Counted from the stretch's first letter, positions 6,107 to 13,784 are shown. The stretch: 15,069 nucleotides of DNA from Tepidimonas sp. (GCA_025054905.1 JANWZF010000102.1:1-15069), one strand, 5' to 3'. Numbers and translations: made by a program. Notes: generated by a model from the sequence alone, not told the origin.

Positions 6107-7525
6107 ATGCAACGCCGCCGCTTTTTTGCCCACGCGCTGGCTGGCGCCGCCACACTGGCCGCCGTCCCGGTGGCCCGCGCCGCGCTGCTGTCGCTGCCCG
6201 AGCCGGTCAGCCGCAGCGACCCCGCCACCGCCGGGCCCTGGATGCCCCCGGGCGTCACCGGCGCCGGACGCCCCTATCGTCCGGTGGTCACGCTCAACGG
6301 TTGGACACTGCCGTTTCGCCTGCGCGACGGGGTCAAGGAATTTCACCTCGTGGCCGAGCCCGTGGTGCGTGAGCTGGCCCCGGGCATGAGCGCCCATCTG
6401 TGGGGCTACAACGGCTCCAGCCCCGGCCCCACGATCGAGGTCGTCGAAGGCGATCGGGTACGCATCTTTGTCACCAACCGGCTGCCCGAGCACACCACCA
6501 TCCACTGGCATGGCCAGCGACTGCCCAACGGGATGGACGGCGTCGGCGGGCTCAACCAACCCCAGATCCCGCCCGGGCAGACCTGGGTGTATGAATTCGA
6601 AGCACGCCGCCCCGGCACCTTCATGTACCACCCGCACGCCGACGAAATGGTGCAGATGGCCATGGGCATGATGGGGCTGTGGATCACCCACCCGCGCCGG
6701 CCGCACCCGTGGATCGCCGCCGTCGAACGCGACTACGCGTTTTTGATCAACGCCTTCGACATCACCCCCGGAGCCCGCACCCCCAACGTCAACACGATGC
6801 TGGAATTCAACCTGTGGGCCTTCAACAGCCGTGTTTTTCCCGGCATCGATCCCCTGCTGGCCCGCCTGGGTGACCGCGTGCGGGTGCGCATCGGCAACCT
6901 CACCATGACCAACCATCCCATCCATCTGCACGGCATGGAATTCGAAGTGACTGGCACCGACGGAGGACCGGTGCGCCCCGAGGCACGCTGGCCTGAAGTC
7001 ACGGTGGACATTGCCGTGGGACAGATGCGCCAGATCGAGTTCATCGCCAACGAGGAAGGCGACTGGGCCCTGCATTGCCACAAAAGCCACCACACGATGG
7101 GCCCCATGGGGCACGGCGTGCCGACGATGATCGGGGTCGACCACCGCGGCCTGGTGCACCGGCTGCAGCGGCTGGTGCCGGACTACATGGTGATGGGCGA
7201 GCGCGGCATGGCCGACATGGGCGCCATGGAAATGCCGTTGCCGGACAATACGCTGCCGATGATGACCGGACACGGCCCGTACGGGCCGATCGAGATGGGG
7301 GGCATGTTCACCGTGCTGAAAGTGCGCCGCGATCTGGGTGCCGACGACCGAAACGATCCGGGCTGGTACCGCCCGCCACCCGGCACGCAGGCTCAGCCGG
7401 TGCAGGCGGGGCTACAGCCCTCACACGGACCGGCGGCCCCGGCCGCGCCTCGGCCGGCACCGGCGCCAGCAGCCCCCATCGAAGTCCACCACCCCACGGG
7501 AGGACACCATGGCCCGCACCGTTGA
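6107..7525 (+). CDS. Tat-exported two-domain multicopper oxidase, probable Cu(I) oxidase
   Basis: A 472-residue protein. QRRRFFAHALAGAATLAAVP is a twin-arginine signal, suggesting export of a folded, copper-loaded enzyme. Copper sites in order are HTTIHWHG (129-136; His133, His135), YHPHAD (His175, His177), NHPIHLHG (His270, His273, His275) and HCHKSHHTMGPM (His323, Cys324, His325, His329, Met334). The last provides the type 1 site; the rest form the type 2/3 cluster. Only about 93 residues separate the second and third motifs, too few for the middle cupredoxin domain of CopA or CueO. The protein therefore looks like a two-domain (small-laccase-type) oxidase. Residues 361-400 hold ten Met, and the C-terminal tail is Pro/Ala- then His-rich (VHHPTGGHHGPHR). 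In a metal cluster this suggests periplasmic Cu(I) oxidation or binding. Its end overlaps the next gene by 17 nt. Confidence 0.93.
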   Translation: MQRRRFFAHALAGAATLAAVPVARAALLSLPEPVSRSDPATAGPWMPPGVTGAGRPYRPVVTLNGWTLPFRLRDGVKEFHLVAEPVVRELAPGMSAHLWGYNGSSPGPTIEVVEGDRVRIFVTNRLPEHTTIHWHGQRLPNGMDGVGGLNQPQIPPGQTWVYEFEARRPGTFMYHPHADEMVQMAMGMMGLWITHPRRPHPWIAAVERDYAFLINAFDITPGARTPNVNTMLEFNLWAFNSRVFPGIDPLLARLGDRVRVRIGNLTMTNHPIHLHGMEFEVTGTDGGPVRPEARWPEVTVDIAVGQMRQIEFIANEEGDWALHCHKSHHTMGPMGHGVPTMIGVDHRGLVHRLQRLVPDYMVMGERGMADMGAMEMPLPDNTLPMMTGHGPYGPIEMGGMFTVLKVRRDLGADDRNDPGWYRPPPGTQAQPVQAGLQPSHGPAAPAAPRPAPAPAAPIEVHHPTGGHHGPHR

Positions 7526-8291
7526 TGCACTGCGCCGCGCCCTGATGGGGGGCTTGGCCCTCCTGCCGGGACTGGCCCTGGCCCGAGGCGCGGCCCCCGC
7601 CGCCACCGTCGCGACCGGCTTGCCCCTGGTGGAGGTCTGGAAGGACCCCCAATGCGGGTGCTGCCAGGACTGGATCGCGCACCTGCAGGTCCACGGTCTG
7701 ACCGTGCGCGTGCACGACGTCGGCAACGCCGCGATGCGCCAGCGTCTGGGCTTGCCGGCGCGCTACGCCTCATGCCATACCGCGCGGGTGGGCGGCTACG
7801 TCGTCGAGGGGCATGTGCCGGCCCCTGACCTGTTGCGCCTGCTGCGCGAGCGTCCGGCGGCGCTGGGCCTGGCGGTGCCGGGCATGCCGGTGGGCAGTCC
7901 GGGCATGGATGGCCCGGCTTACGGCGGCCGCCGCGACCCCTACGACGTGCTGCTGGTGCAACCCGACGGCTCCAGCCGCGTCTGGGCCCGCTACCCGGGC
8001 GGGGGACTGCGTCCGGTGCAGGCCCACGCGCATGAGCACGCGGGCAGCAGCTCCACGCCCCGGGTGAGCGACTGGGTCGACGGCGAAGTGCGCCGCCTCG
8101 ACGTGGCGGCCCACAAAGTCACGCTGAGCCACCGCGCCATCGCCGAACTGGACATGCCCGCCATGACGATGGTGTTTCAGGTGCGCGACCCCGCCTTGCT
8201 GCAGGGGCTGCAGGTCGGCCAGCGCGTGCGCTTTCGGGTTGCCCACGTCCACGGCGCTTACCTCGTGACCGAGATCAAACCGGGGTCTTGA
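7509..8291 (+). CDS. DUF411-CusF fusion protein, periplasmic copper-binding
   Basis: A 260-residue exported protein with two recognisable domains. After a signal peptide (cut near residue 26), residues about 40-155 are DUF411. That region has VEVWKDPQCGCCQDW (Cys49, Cys51, Cys52) and a later ASCHTARV (Cys89, His90), likely thiol and imidazole metal ligands. A linker leads to a CusF-like OB-fold (about 185-258), DGEVRRLDVAAHKVTLSHRA followed by LDMPAMTMVF. CusF ligands His36, Met47 and Met49 correspond to His208, Met219 and Met221. The CusF cation-pi Trp44 position is Met216 here, a possible extra thioether ligand. Both families bind Cu(I)/Ag(I) in the periplasm or accompany metal-resistance genes. 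The ATG lies inside the end of the oxidase gene (17-nt overlap), so translation is probably coupled. It is the last gene of the cluster. Confidence 0.92.
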   Translation: MARTVDALRRALMGGLALLPGLALARGAAPAATVATGLPLVEVWKDPQCGCCQDWIAHLQVHGLTVRVHDVGNAAMRQRLGLPARYASCHTARVGGYVVEGHVPAPDLLRLLRERPAALGLAVPGMPVGSPGMDGPAYGGRRDPYDVLLVQPDGSSRVWARYPGGGLRPVQAHAHEHAGSSSTPRVSDWVDGEVRRLDVAAHKVTLSHRAIAELDMPAMTMVFQVRDPALLQGLQVGQRVRFRVAHVHGAYLVTEIKPGS

Positions 8292-8314
8292 GCCGCAAGC
8301 TACGATGGCTGGCC

Positions 8315-8983
8315 ATGAACCGAACGTTCGTCGATGCCACGCTGATCGCAGCCGACAATGCGCTGCGCACGCTGCTGGCGCCCCACCGGGCCGCGCGCCC
8401 CACGCCGCAACCTCCCGCCGAAGCAGTCGGCCAGGGCGCGGAACTGTCGGAGGAGGAGCGTCGCCTCAGCGGCGCGCTGATGCGTGTCAACCACGTCGGC
8501 GAAATCTGCGCGCAGGCCCTCTACACCGGGCAGGCCTACGCTGCCCGCCTGGCGCCGGGCAGCGCCGCCGACCGGGAACGCACCGCGCGTCACCTCGAAG
8601 CCGCCGCGCAGGATGAGACCGACCATCTGGCCTGGTGCCAACAGCGGCTCGATGAGCTCGGTGCGCGTCGCTCGCTGCTGTGCCCGGTGTGGTATGCCGG
8701 GGCCTTCGCCATCGGGCTGGCCGCTGGCCTGGCTGGCCGGGGCGTTAGCCTCGGCTTCGTGGTCGAAACCGAACGCCAGGTCGAAGCGCATCTGGACGGA
8801 CACCTGGACCGCCTGCCGGCGCACGACCACGCCTCACGCGCCATCGTGCAACAGATGAAGGACGACGAAATCCGCCACGCGCGCGAGGCGCTGCACGCCG
8901 GGGGCATCGAGCTGCCCACGCCGGTCAAGTGGGCCATGCGCGCCGCAGCCAAGGTCATGACCACCGTGGCGCACCGGATCTGA
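8315..8983 (+). CDS. coq7: Coq7-family demethoxyubiquinone hydroxylase
   Basis: A 222-residue di-iron oxygenase that adds the C6 hydroxyl in ubiquinone synthesis (2-polyprenyl-3-methyl-6-methoxy-1,4-benzoquinol hydroxylase). Ferritin-like motifs are in order: MRVNHVGEICA (Glu63), DETDH (Glu101, His104), VETERQVE (about 150-157) and DDEIRHARE (Glu185, His188). The two ExxH motifs and the isolated Glu residues give the usual six ligands. The hydrophobic segment FAIGLAAGLAGRGVSLGFVV (131-150) probably touches the membrane, where its substrate sits. ATG 8315 is preferred over the TTG at 8288, which overlaps the end of the preceding gene, because bacterial Coq7 proteins start near MNRTFVDATLIAADNALR. 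It sits 23 bp after the metal cluster on the same strand but belongs to a separate pathway. It is convergent with the OsmC gene. Confidence 0.96.
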   Translation: MNRTFVDATLIAADNALRTLLAPHRAARPTPQPPAEAVGQGAELSEEERRLSGALMRVNHVGEICAQALYTGQAYAARLAPGSAADRERTARHLEAAAQDETDHLAWCQQRLDELGARRSLLCPVWYAGAFAIGLAAGLAGRGVSLGFVVETERQVEAHLDGHLDRLPAHDHASRAIVQQMKDDEIRHAREALHAGGIELPTPVKWAMRAAAKVMTTVAHRI

Positions 8984-9022
8984 GGCCCTAGCCCCTGGGC
9001 CGACGGCAGAGGCTGCGCGCGC

Positions 9023-9472
9023 TCACACCTCCACGACCTCGAAACTGGTCGTGATCTCAGCCGTCTTGGCAAGCATGATGCTGGCCGAGCAGTACTTTTC
9101 ATGGCTGAGTTCGATGGCGCGCGCCACCGCCTCGCGCGGCACGCCGCGGCCCTGCACCACGAAGTGCATGTGAACGCGAGTGAACACCTTGGGGTCACGC
9201 TCGGCCCGCTCGGCCTTGAGCTGCACCTGACAGCCCCGCACGTCGTGGCGACCGCGGCGCAGAATCAGCACCACGTCGTACGCGGTGCAGCCGCCGGTGC
9301 CCGCCAACACCAGCTCCATCGGCCGCGGCGCCACGTTGGCGCCCCCGAATTCGGGACGCTGCTCGTCCGGAGCCCCGTCCATCGCCACCACATGGCCGCT
9401 GCCGGTGCGCGCCACAAACCCCATGCCTGTGCCTAGCCCCAGGCCACCACCCCAAGCCACCGTGCATTCCAT
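9023..9472 (-). CDS. OsmC-family protein (YhfA-like)
   Basis: A 149-residue cytosolic protein of the OsmC/Ohr superfamily. The two redox-active cysteines are present: Cys62 in AGTGGCTAYDVVLIL and Cys128 in EKYCSASIMLAKTAEI. The N-terminal WGGGLGLGTGMGFVARTGSGH and the RPMELVLAGTGGC stretch fit the YhfA-like branch rather than Ohr. Superfamily members reduce organic hydroperoxides with the Cys pair, but the physiological substrate of this branch is not settled. The gene stands alone, convergent with coq7 (39-bp gap). It is divergent from the ilvA region across an A/T-rich promoter area that could also drive it. A GGAAGG lies about 11 nt before the ATG. Confidence 0.92.
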   Translation of the reverse strand: MECTVAWGGGLGLGTGMGFVARTGSGHVVAMDGAPDEQRPEFGGANVAPRPMELVLAGTGGCTAYDVVLILRRGRHDVRGCQVQLKAERAERDPKVFTRVHMHFVVQGRGVPREAVARAIELSHEKYCSASIMLAKTAEITTSFEVVEV

Positions 9473-9513
9473 CGTCCAGCGCCCTTCCGAAAACCTTGCT
9501 TGCAGGCAGGATG

Positions 9514-9541
9514 TTGCACTGCAATATAAGTCATTTATAAT
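9514..9541 (+). promoter_or_regulatory. Sigma70-type promoter upstream of a short terminated transcript
   Basis: TTGCAC (9514-9519), a 16-bp spacer and a perfect TATAAT (9536-9541) form the best promoter in the window, in an A/T-rich patch that stands out from its surroundings. Transcription should start near 9548. TTGC-ACT-GCAA (9514-9524), a dyad overlapping the -35, could be an operator. Confidence 0.72.
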
Positions 9542-9547
9542 ATGCTC

Positions 9548-9617
9548 CGTTGTCTCCTCTGCCCTATATGGGTGGTTCTACAGCCCAAGCGGCTTGGCCG
9601 CTTGGGCTTTTTTTTTT
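9548..9617 (+). ncRNA. Candidate small RNA, or prematurely terminated leader of ilvA
   Basis: A transcript of about 70 nt is framed by the strong promoter at 9514-9541 and the intrinsic terminator at 9582-9617. Both lie in the gap between divergent genes. The free 5' part (about 34 nt) begins near CGTTGTCTCCTCTGCCC and contains a pyrimidine-rich stretch that could pair with Shine-Dalgarno sequences of target mRNAs. A terminator hairpin followed by ten T suits Hfq-dependent RNAs. The alternative is an attenuated ilvA leader, as ilvA starts 77 nt beyond the terminator and has no clear promoter of its own. No Ile/Val/Leu-rich leader peptide is present, which weakens classical ribosome-mediated attenuation. 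I do not recognise an Rfam family. Confidence 0.5.
9582..9617 (+). terminator. Intrinsic terminator
   Basis: AGCCCAAGCGGC (9582-9593) pairs with GCCGCTTGGGCT (9597-9608) across a TTG loop, giving a 12-bp stem. Ten T follow at 9608-9617. It acts on the plus strand only, since there is no matching A-tract on the left side. The nearest plus-strand gene upstream is coq7, over 590 bp away with a minus-strand gene between, so the terminator belongs to the short transcript starting near 9548. Confidence 0.92.
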
Positions 9618-9624
9618 GGCCCCT

Positions 9625-9652
9625 CAGGGCCCGTATCATACGGGCGGCCCTG
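9625..9652 (+). promoter_or_regulatory. Hairpin in the ilvA leader
   Basis: CAGGGC-CCGTA at 9625-9635 pairs with TACGG-(GCG bulge)-GCCCTG at 9639-9652 around a TCA loop. It follows the terminator directly and ends 41 nt before the ilvA start. It may shape translation or stability of any read-through mRNA, or be part of a two-hairpin switch. Confidence 0.4.
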
Positions 9653-9693
9653 CACCACCAGGGTTTTCGAACGATCCGCTGGCACGCGCCCCG

Positions 9694-11256
<1,563 letters not shown>

Positions 11257-11314
11257 GGGTGCGCGGCCGCTGCCTCCAGCTTGCCCGCGGCGCCAGCACG
11301 CGGCGCATGCCGAA

Positions 11315-11836
11315 TCAACCGCCCGTGGCTGGGGGCCCAGCAGAGGGGACTGGTCGCACCGGCGCTGCCAACCGCACCGCTTCCCCCCCTTCGGGCGGGG
11401 CCAGCCACACGCCATCGTGCTCGATGCGCTGCACGCGCCACCCATCCGGCAGCATCGCCCCGGCGCGGAAGGCGCGTGCCGGTTGATCGCCGCGGGCCAA
11501 CAACGCCGCGCCCCCACCGTCCGAGGCGGCCGCCACCCCGAGCAGCCGCCACGGCATCGGTGTCATCGGCGCCGACGAGGGCACCGCCCTGGGCTGCTGC
11601 GTGGCGCCCAAAGCCCGTGCCATCGCCTCCGCCGTCACTTGCGGCGGCGAGCTGGGTGGCGCGGAAACCGACACAACCGGCGCACGCAGTGCCCACCAGC
11701 GCCACCCCCACCAGGCGGCCATCCAGCCCGCCAACGCCCACGCCACCAGCGTGACCGGCAAGACCGCATCGATGCGCCCACGCGCGCAGATGCCCCGTGA
11801 GACCCGCGACAGACGTGAGGCGCAGCCTGGTTTCAT
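11315..11836 (-). CDS. gspC: Type II secretion system protein GspC, short PDZ-less form
   Basis: A 173-residue inner-membrane protein. Residues 1-24 are basic and cytoplasmic. One membrane helix follows (about 25-45, VLPVTLVAWALAGWMAAWW). A Pro-rich linker leads to a GspC homology region (about 93-158: PMPWRLLGVAAASDGGGAAL, then FRAGAMLPDGWRVQRI and GVWLAPPEGGEAVRL). In the family this domain touches the periplasmic N-domains of the secretin GspD and links it to the inner-membrane platform. The C-terminal PDZ or coiled-coil domain of enterobacterial GspC is missing, and the protein ends soon after the homology region, as in several Burkholderiales and Xanthomonas-type systems. It is read away from gspG, with only 11 bp between start codons. 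Similarity in this family is low, so identity rests on architecture and context. Confidence 0.83.
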   Translation of the reverse strand: MKPGCASRLSRVSRGICARGRIDAVLPVTLVAWALAGWMAAWWGWRWWALRAPVVSVSAPPSSPPQVTAEAMARALGATQQPRAVPSSAPMTPMPWRLLGVAAASDGGGAALLARGDQPARAFRAGAMLPDGWRVQRIEHDGVWLAPPEGGEAVRLAAPVRPVPSAGPPATGG

Positions 11837-11847
11837 GGGGCTGAATT

Positions 11848-12300
11848 ATGATCGTTGGCATGTGGTCTGCCCGTCATCCCGCAACCGGCGCGCGCACGCG
11901 CGGCTTCACGTTGATCGAGCTGTTGGTCATTCTCGTGATCATCGGCGTGCTCGCGGCGCTGATCGTGCCCAATGTGATCGGGCGTGCCGAGGAATCGCGC
12001 GTCACGGCCGCGCGGGCCGATGTTGCCAACCTGATGCAGGCGCTCAAACTGTACCGCCTGGACAACCAGCGCTATCCGACTCAAGAACAGGGCTTGCAAG
12101 CGCTGGTGCAGCGCCCCAGCGCGGGGCCGCCTGCGCCCAACTGGCGCCCGTATCTGGACAAACTGCCCAACGATCCGTGGGGGCGTCCGTACCAGTACCT
12201 GAACCCAGGGGCCTATGGCGAAGTGGATGTGTTTTCTCTGGGCGCGGATGGACAACCTGGAGGCGAAGGGGCCGATGCCGACATCGGCAGCTGGCAATGA
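11848..12300 (+). CDS. gspG: Type II secretion major pseudopilin GspG
   Basis: A 150-residue major pseudopilin, the main subunit of the periplasmic pseudopilus. The prepilin peptidase site is RTRG|FTLIELLVILVIIGVLAALIV-type: cleavage after Gly19, methylated Phe at +1 and the assembly Glu at +5. The C-terminal half has SRVTAARADVANLMQALKLY, DNQRYPTQEQGLQALV and DPWGRPYQYLNPG. The Ca2+-binding loop GEVDVFSLGADGQPGGEG is followed by the terminal DIGSW. These are canonical for GspG. ATG 11848 and ATG 11860 are both possible; the shorter leader (15 residues before the cut) is as good, and neither has a strong ribosome site. It is first of at least six plus-strand gsp genes. The promoter must lie inside the divergent gspC gene or at the start codon itself (TATGAT at 11846-11851). 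Confidence 0.97.
   Translation: MIVGMWSARHPATGARTRGFTLIELLVILVIIGVLAALIVPNVIGRAEESRVTAARADVANLMQALKLYRLDNQRYPTQEQGLQALVQRPSAGPPAPNWRPYLDKLPNDPWGRPYQYLNPGAYGEVDVFSLGADGQPGGEGADADIGSWQ
12266..12271 (+). promoter_or_regulatory. Ribosome binding site favouring the longer GspH start
   Basis: AAGGGG lies 3 nt before ATG 12275, and GGAGG lies at 12259-12263. ATG 12326, which would give a six-residue leader, has no purine-rich site upstream. Confidence 0.45.
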
Positions 12301-12754
12301 ACCCTCGGGCGCCTGCGCACCACCGATGGCGGCCTCCCGAGGCCTGACGCTGCTGGAGCTGCTGGTGGTGTTGGCCATCGTCGGGGTGGTCAGTGCAGCG
12401 CTGTGGACAAGTTGGTACACAGGTGCCGATCGGCGTCTGGACCGCCAGGCCGAAACGCTGCAAAGCCAGATCGAAGCGGTGCGCATCCAGGCGCGCCTCA
12501 GGGGACAAGCGGTCGAATGGGCATGGGATGAGCAGGGCTGGTCTTGGCGGGGGCTGCCTTCCGAGGCGTTGCCCGAGCTGCCGCGCCGCCAGACCTGGTT
12601 GCTGCCGGCAACGGCTGTGCATCTGGAGCCGACCCAAGCGCAGCTGCGCTTGGGCCCTGAGCCGATGGGGCCACCATGGCGCCTGGAGCTGCACCACGGC
12701 GCCCAGCGGCGTGCGCTGGTGTTTGCGGGCTGGGGGGCCGTGCGCCTGGAGTAG
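12275..12754 (+). CDS. gspH: Type II secretion minor pseudopilin GspH
   Basis: A 159-residue minor pseudopilin thought to sit below the pseudopilus tip. The prepilin site is AASRG|LTLLELLVVLAIVGVVSA, with Leu at +1 in place of Phe and Glu at +5. The rest (RRLDRQAETLQSQIEAVRIQ, RGQAVEWAWDEQGWSWRGL and a C-terminal beta-rich part) fits the GspH/FimT domain in size and layout. ATG 12275 overlaps gspG by 26 nt, has purine-rich sequence before it and gives a 23-residue leader. ATG 12326 would give the compact leader MAASRG and no overlap, and remains possible. The gene ends 3 bp before gspI, so it is part of the same operon. Confidence 0.9.
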   Translation: MPTSAAGNEPSGACAPPMAASRGLTLLELLVVLAIVGVVSAALWTSWYTGADRRLDRQAETLQSQIEAVRIQARLRGQAVEWAWDEQGWSWRGLPSEALPELPRRQTWLLPATAVHLEPTQAQLRLGPEPMGPPWRLELHHGAQRRALVFAGWGAVRLE

Positions 12755-12757
12755 AAC

Positions 12758-13156
12758 ATGGCCCCACACCCGACCTGCCCGCCCTGCGATGCTCACCGTC
12801 CCCAGTGGGGGTTCACGCTGGTGGAAGTGCTGGTGGCGTTGGTCATCGTGGCCATGGCGGCGCTGGCCGCCCAGCAAGCCGGCCAGGCCTTGTTGCGCGC
12901 CGCCCAGCGTCAACCTGAGCAGTGGCTGGCCCAGCTGTGCGCCCACAATGCCCAGGTGGCACTGCGCCTGTCACCCGGCTTTCCCGCCTTGGGCTCCTCG
13001 CGCTCGGCCTGCTGGCAGGGCGGCGTGGAGCATATCGTGGAGCTGAACATCGACCCCACCCCGAATCCGAGCTTTCGGCGCGTGGATGTGCGCGTGCTGC
13101 AGCCCGGCAGCGAGGTGGTGCTGGCGCAGCTGACCACCGTGCTCGGCCGGCACTGA
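12758..13156 (+). CDS. gspI: Type II secretion minor pseudopilin GspI
   Basis: A 132-residue minor pseudopilin. Cleavage is expected at RPQWG|FTLVEVLVALVIVAMAA, after Gly18, with Phe +1 and Glu +5. FTLVEVLVALVIVAMAALA is the usual GspI start, and the small C-terminal domain (VEHIVELNIDPTPNPSFRRV, then VRVLQPGSEVVLAQLTTVLG) matches the family's length. In characterised systems GspI nucleates the tip complex with GspJ and GspK. The leader contains two Cys (TCPPCD), uncommon but removed on processing. It starts 3 bp after gspH and is followed by gspJ after 19 bp. Confidence 0.94.
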   Translation: MAPHPTCPPCDAHRPQWGFTLVEVLVALVIVAMAALAAQQAGQALLRAAQRQPEQWLAQLCAHNAQVALRLSPGFPALGSSRSACWQGGVEHIVELNIDPTPNPSFRRVDVRVLQPGSEVVLAQLTTVLGRH

Positions 13157-13175
13157 TCCTCTGGGGGGCAACATC

Positions 13176-13784
13176 ATGCGCGATGGGCGTGGCCTGACCC
13201 TCATCGAACTGCTGACCGCCCTGGCGGTGATGGCCCTGCTGGCGACCCTGGGCTGGCGCAGCCTGGATGGTCTGCTGCGGGTGCGCGAACTGACGCAGGC
13301 GCGCAGCCAGGCTCTGACCGGCTGGGCCGATGTCCTGGCGCAATGGCAGATCGACCTCGATCGCTTGGCTGGAACCGCTGGAAATGCCGACCCGACGTGG
13401 GTGGTCTGGTCCTCCCAAGGCCACACGGTGCGCTTGCTGCGCCAGGCGGCCGAGGGGCCGGGCTGGCAAGTGGTGGCCTGGGCGGCCACGGGCGCACCCG
13501 CGCGCTGGACGCGCTGGCAATCCCCGCCGCTGCGCCAACGCGCCGAAATCCAGCAAGCCTGGGAGCTGGCTGCGCAGCGGGTACGCACCGAAGGCGTGGC
13601 CACGGTGCCCCTGAGCGCGCTGCGCGTGCAAGTCTGGGATGGGTCACGCTGGATCGAAGCCCCCGATGATGGCCCACCGCCACGGGCTGTGCGGTTGCAG
13701 CTGACCCCCGCCGACAGCAGCGACCTGGCCGGGCCGCTGACGCTGGATTGGGTCTCACCCCTGGTGGCCGGGGGCAAATCATGA
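13176..13784 (+). CDS. gspJ: Type II secretion minor pseudopilin GspJ
   Basis: A 202-residue minor pseudopilin of the tip complex. Its leader is only six residues: MRDGRG|LTLIELLTALAVMALLATLG, with Leu at +1 and Glu at +5. The downstream LGWRSLDGLLRVRELTQARS and the Trp-rich AQWQIDLDRLAG are typical of GspJ, where a bulky beta-sheet domain contacts GspI and GspK. A G-rich ribosome site (GGGGGG at about 13162-13167) precedes ATG 13176. Its stop overlaps the start of gspK in ATGA, which suggests coupled translation. Confidence 0.94.
   Translation: MRDGRGLTLIELLTALAVMALLATLGWRSLDGLLRVRELTQARSQALTGWADVLAQWQIDLDRLAGTAGNADPTWVVWSSQGHTVRLLRQAAEGPGWQVVAWAATGAPARWTRWQSPPLRQRAEIQQAWELAAQRVRTEGVATVPLSALRVQVWDGSRWIEAPDDGPPPRAVRLQLTPADSSDLAGPLTLDWVSPLVAGGKS

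Noticed and set aside
4869..6155. Minus-strand open frame of 428 codons opposite the TolC-like gene
   Set aside because: Antisense artefact of a GC-rich gene; low-complexity Gly/Gln/Arg translation, while the plus strand has a signal peptide and TolC motifs.
6035..7273. Minus-strand open frame of 412 codons opposite the multicopper oxidase
   Set aside because: Its many His and Val residues are the reverse complement of the oxidase codons; no domain of its own.
8984..9001. GGCCC-N8-GGGCC hairpin after coq7
   Set aside because: A 5-bp stem without T-tract is expected by chance in such GC-rich DNA; not strong enough to call a terminator.
9568..9693. N-terminal extension of IlvA from ATG 9568, in frame with the gene
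   Set aside because: It would translate through the terminator hairpin and T-tract, has no similarity to IlvA N-termini, and family similarity begins at 9694.
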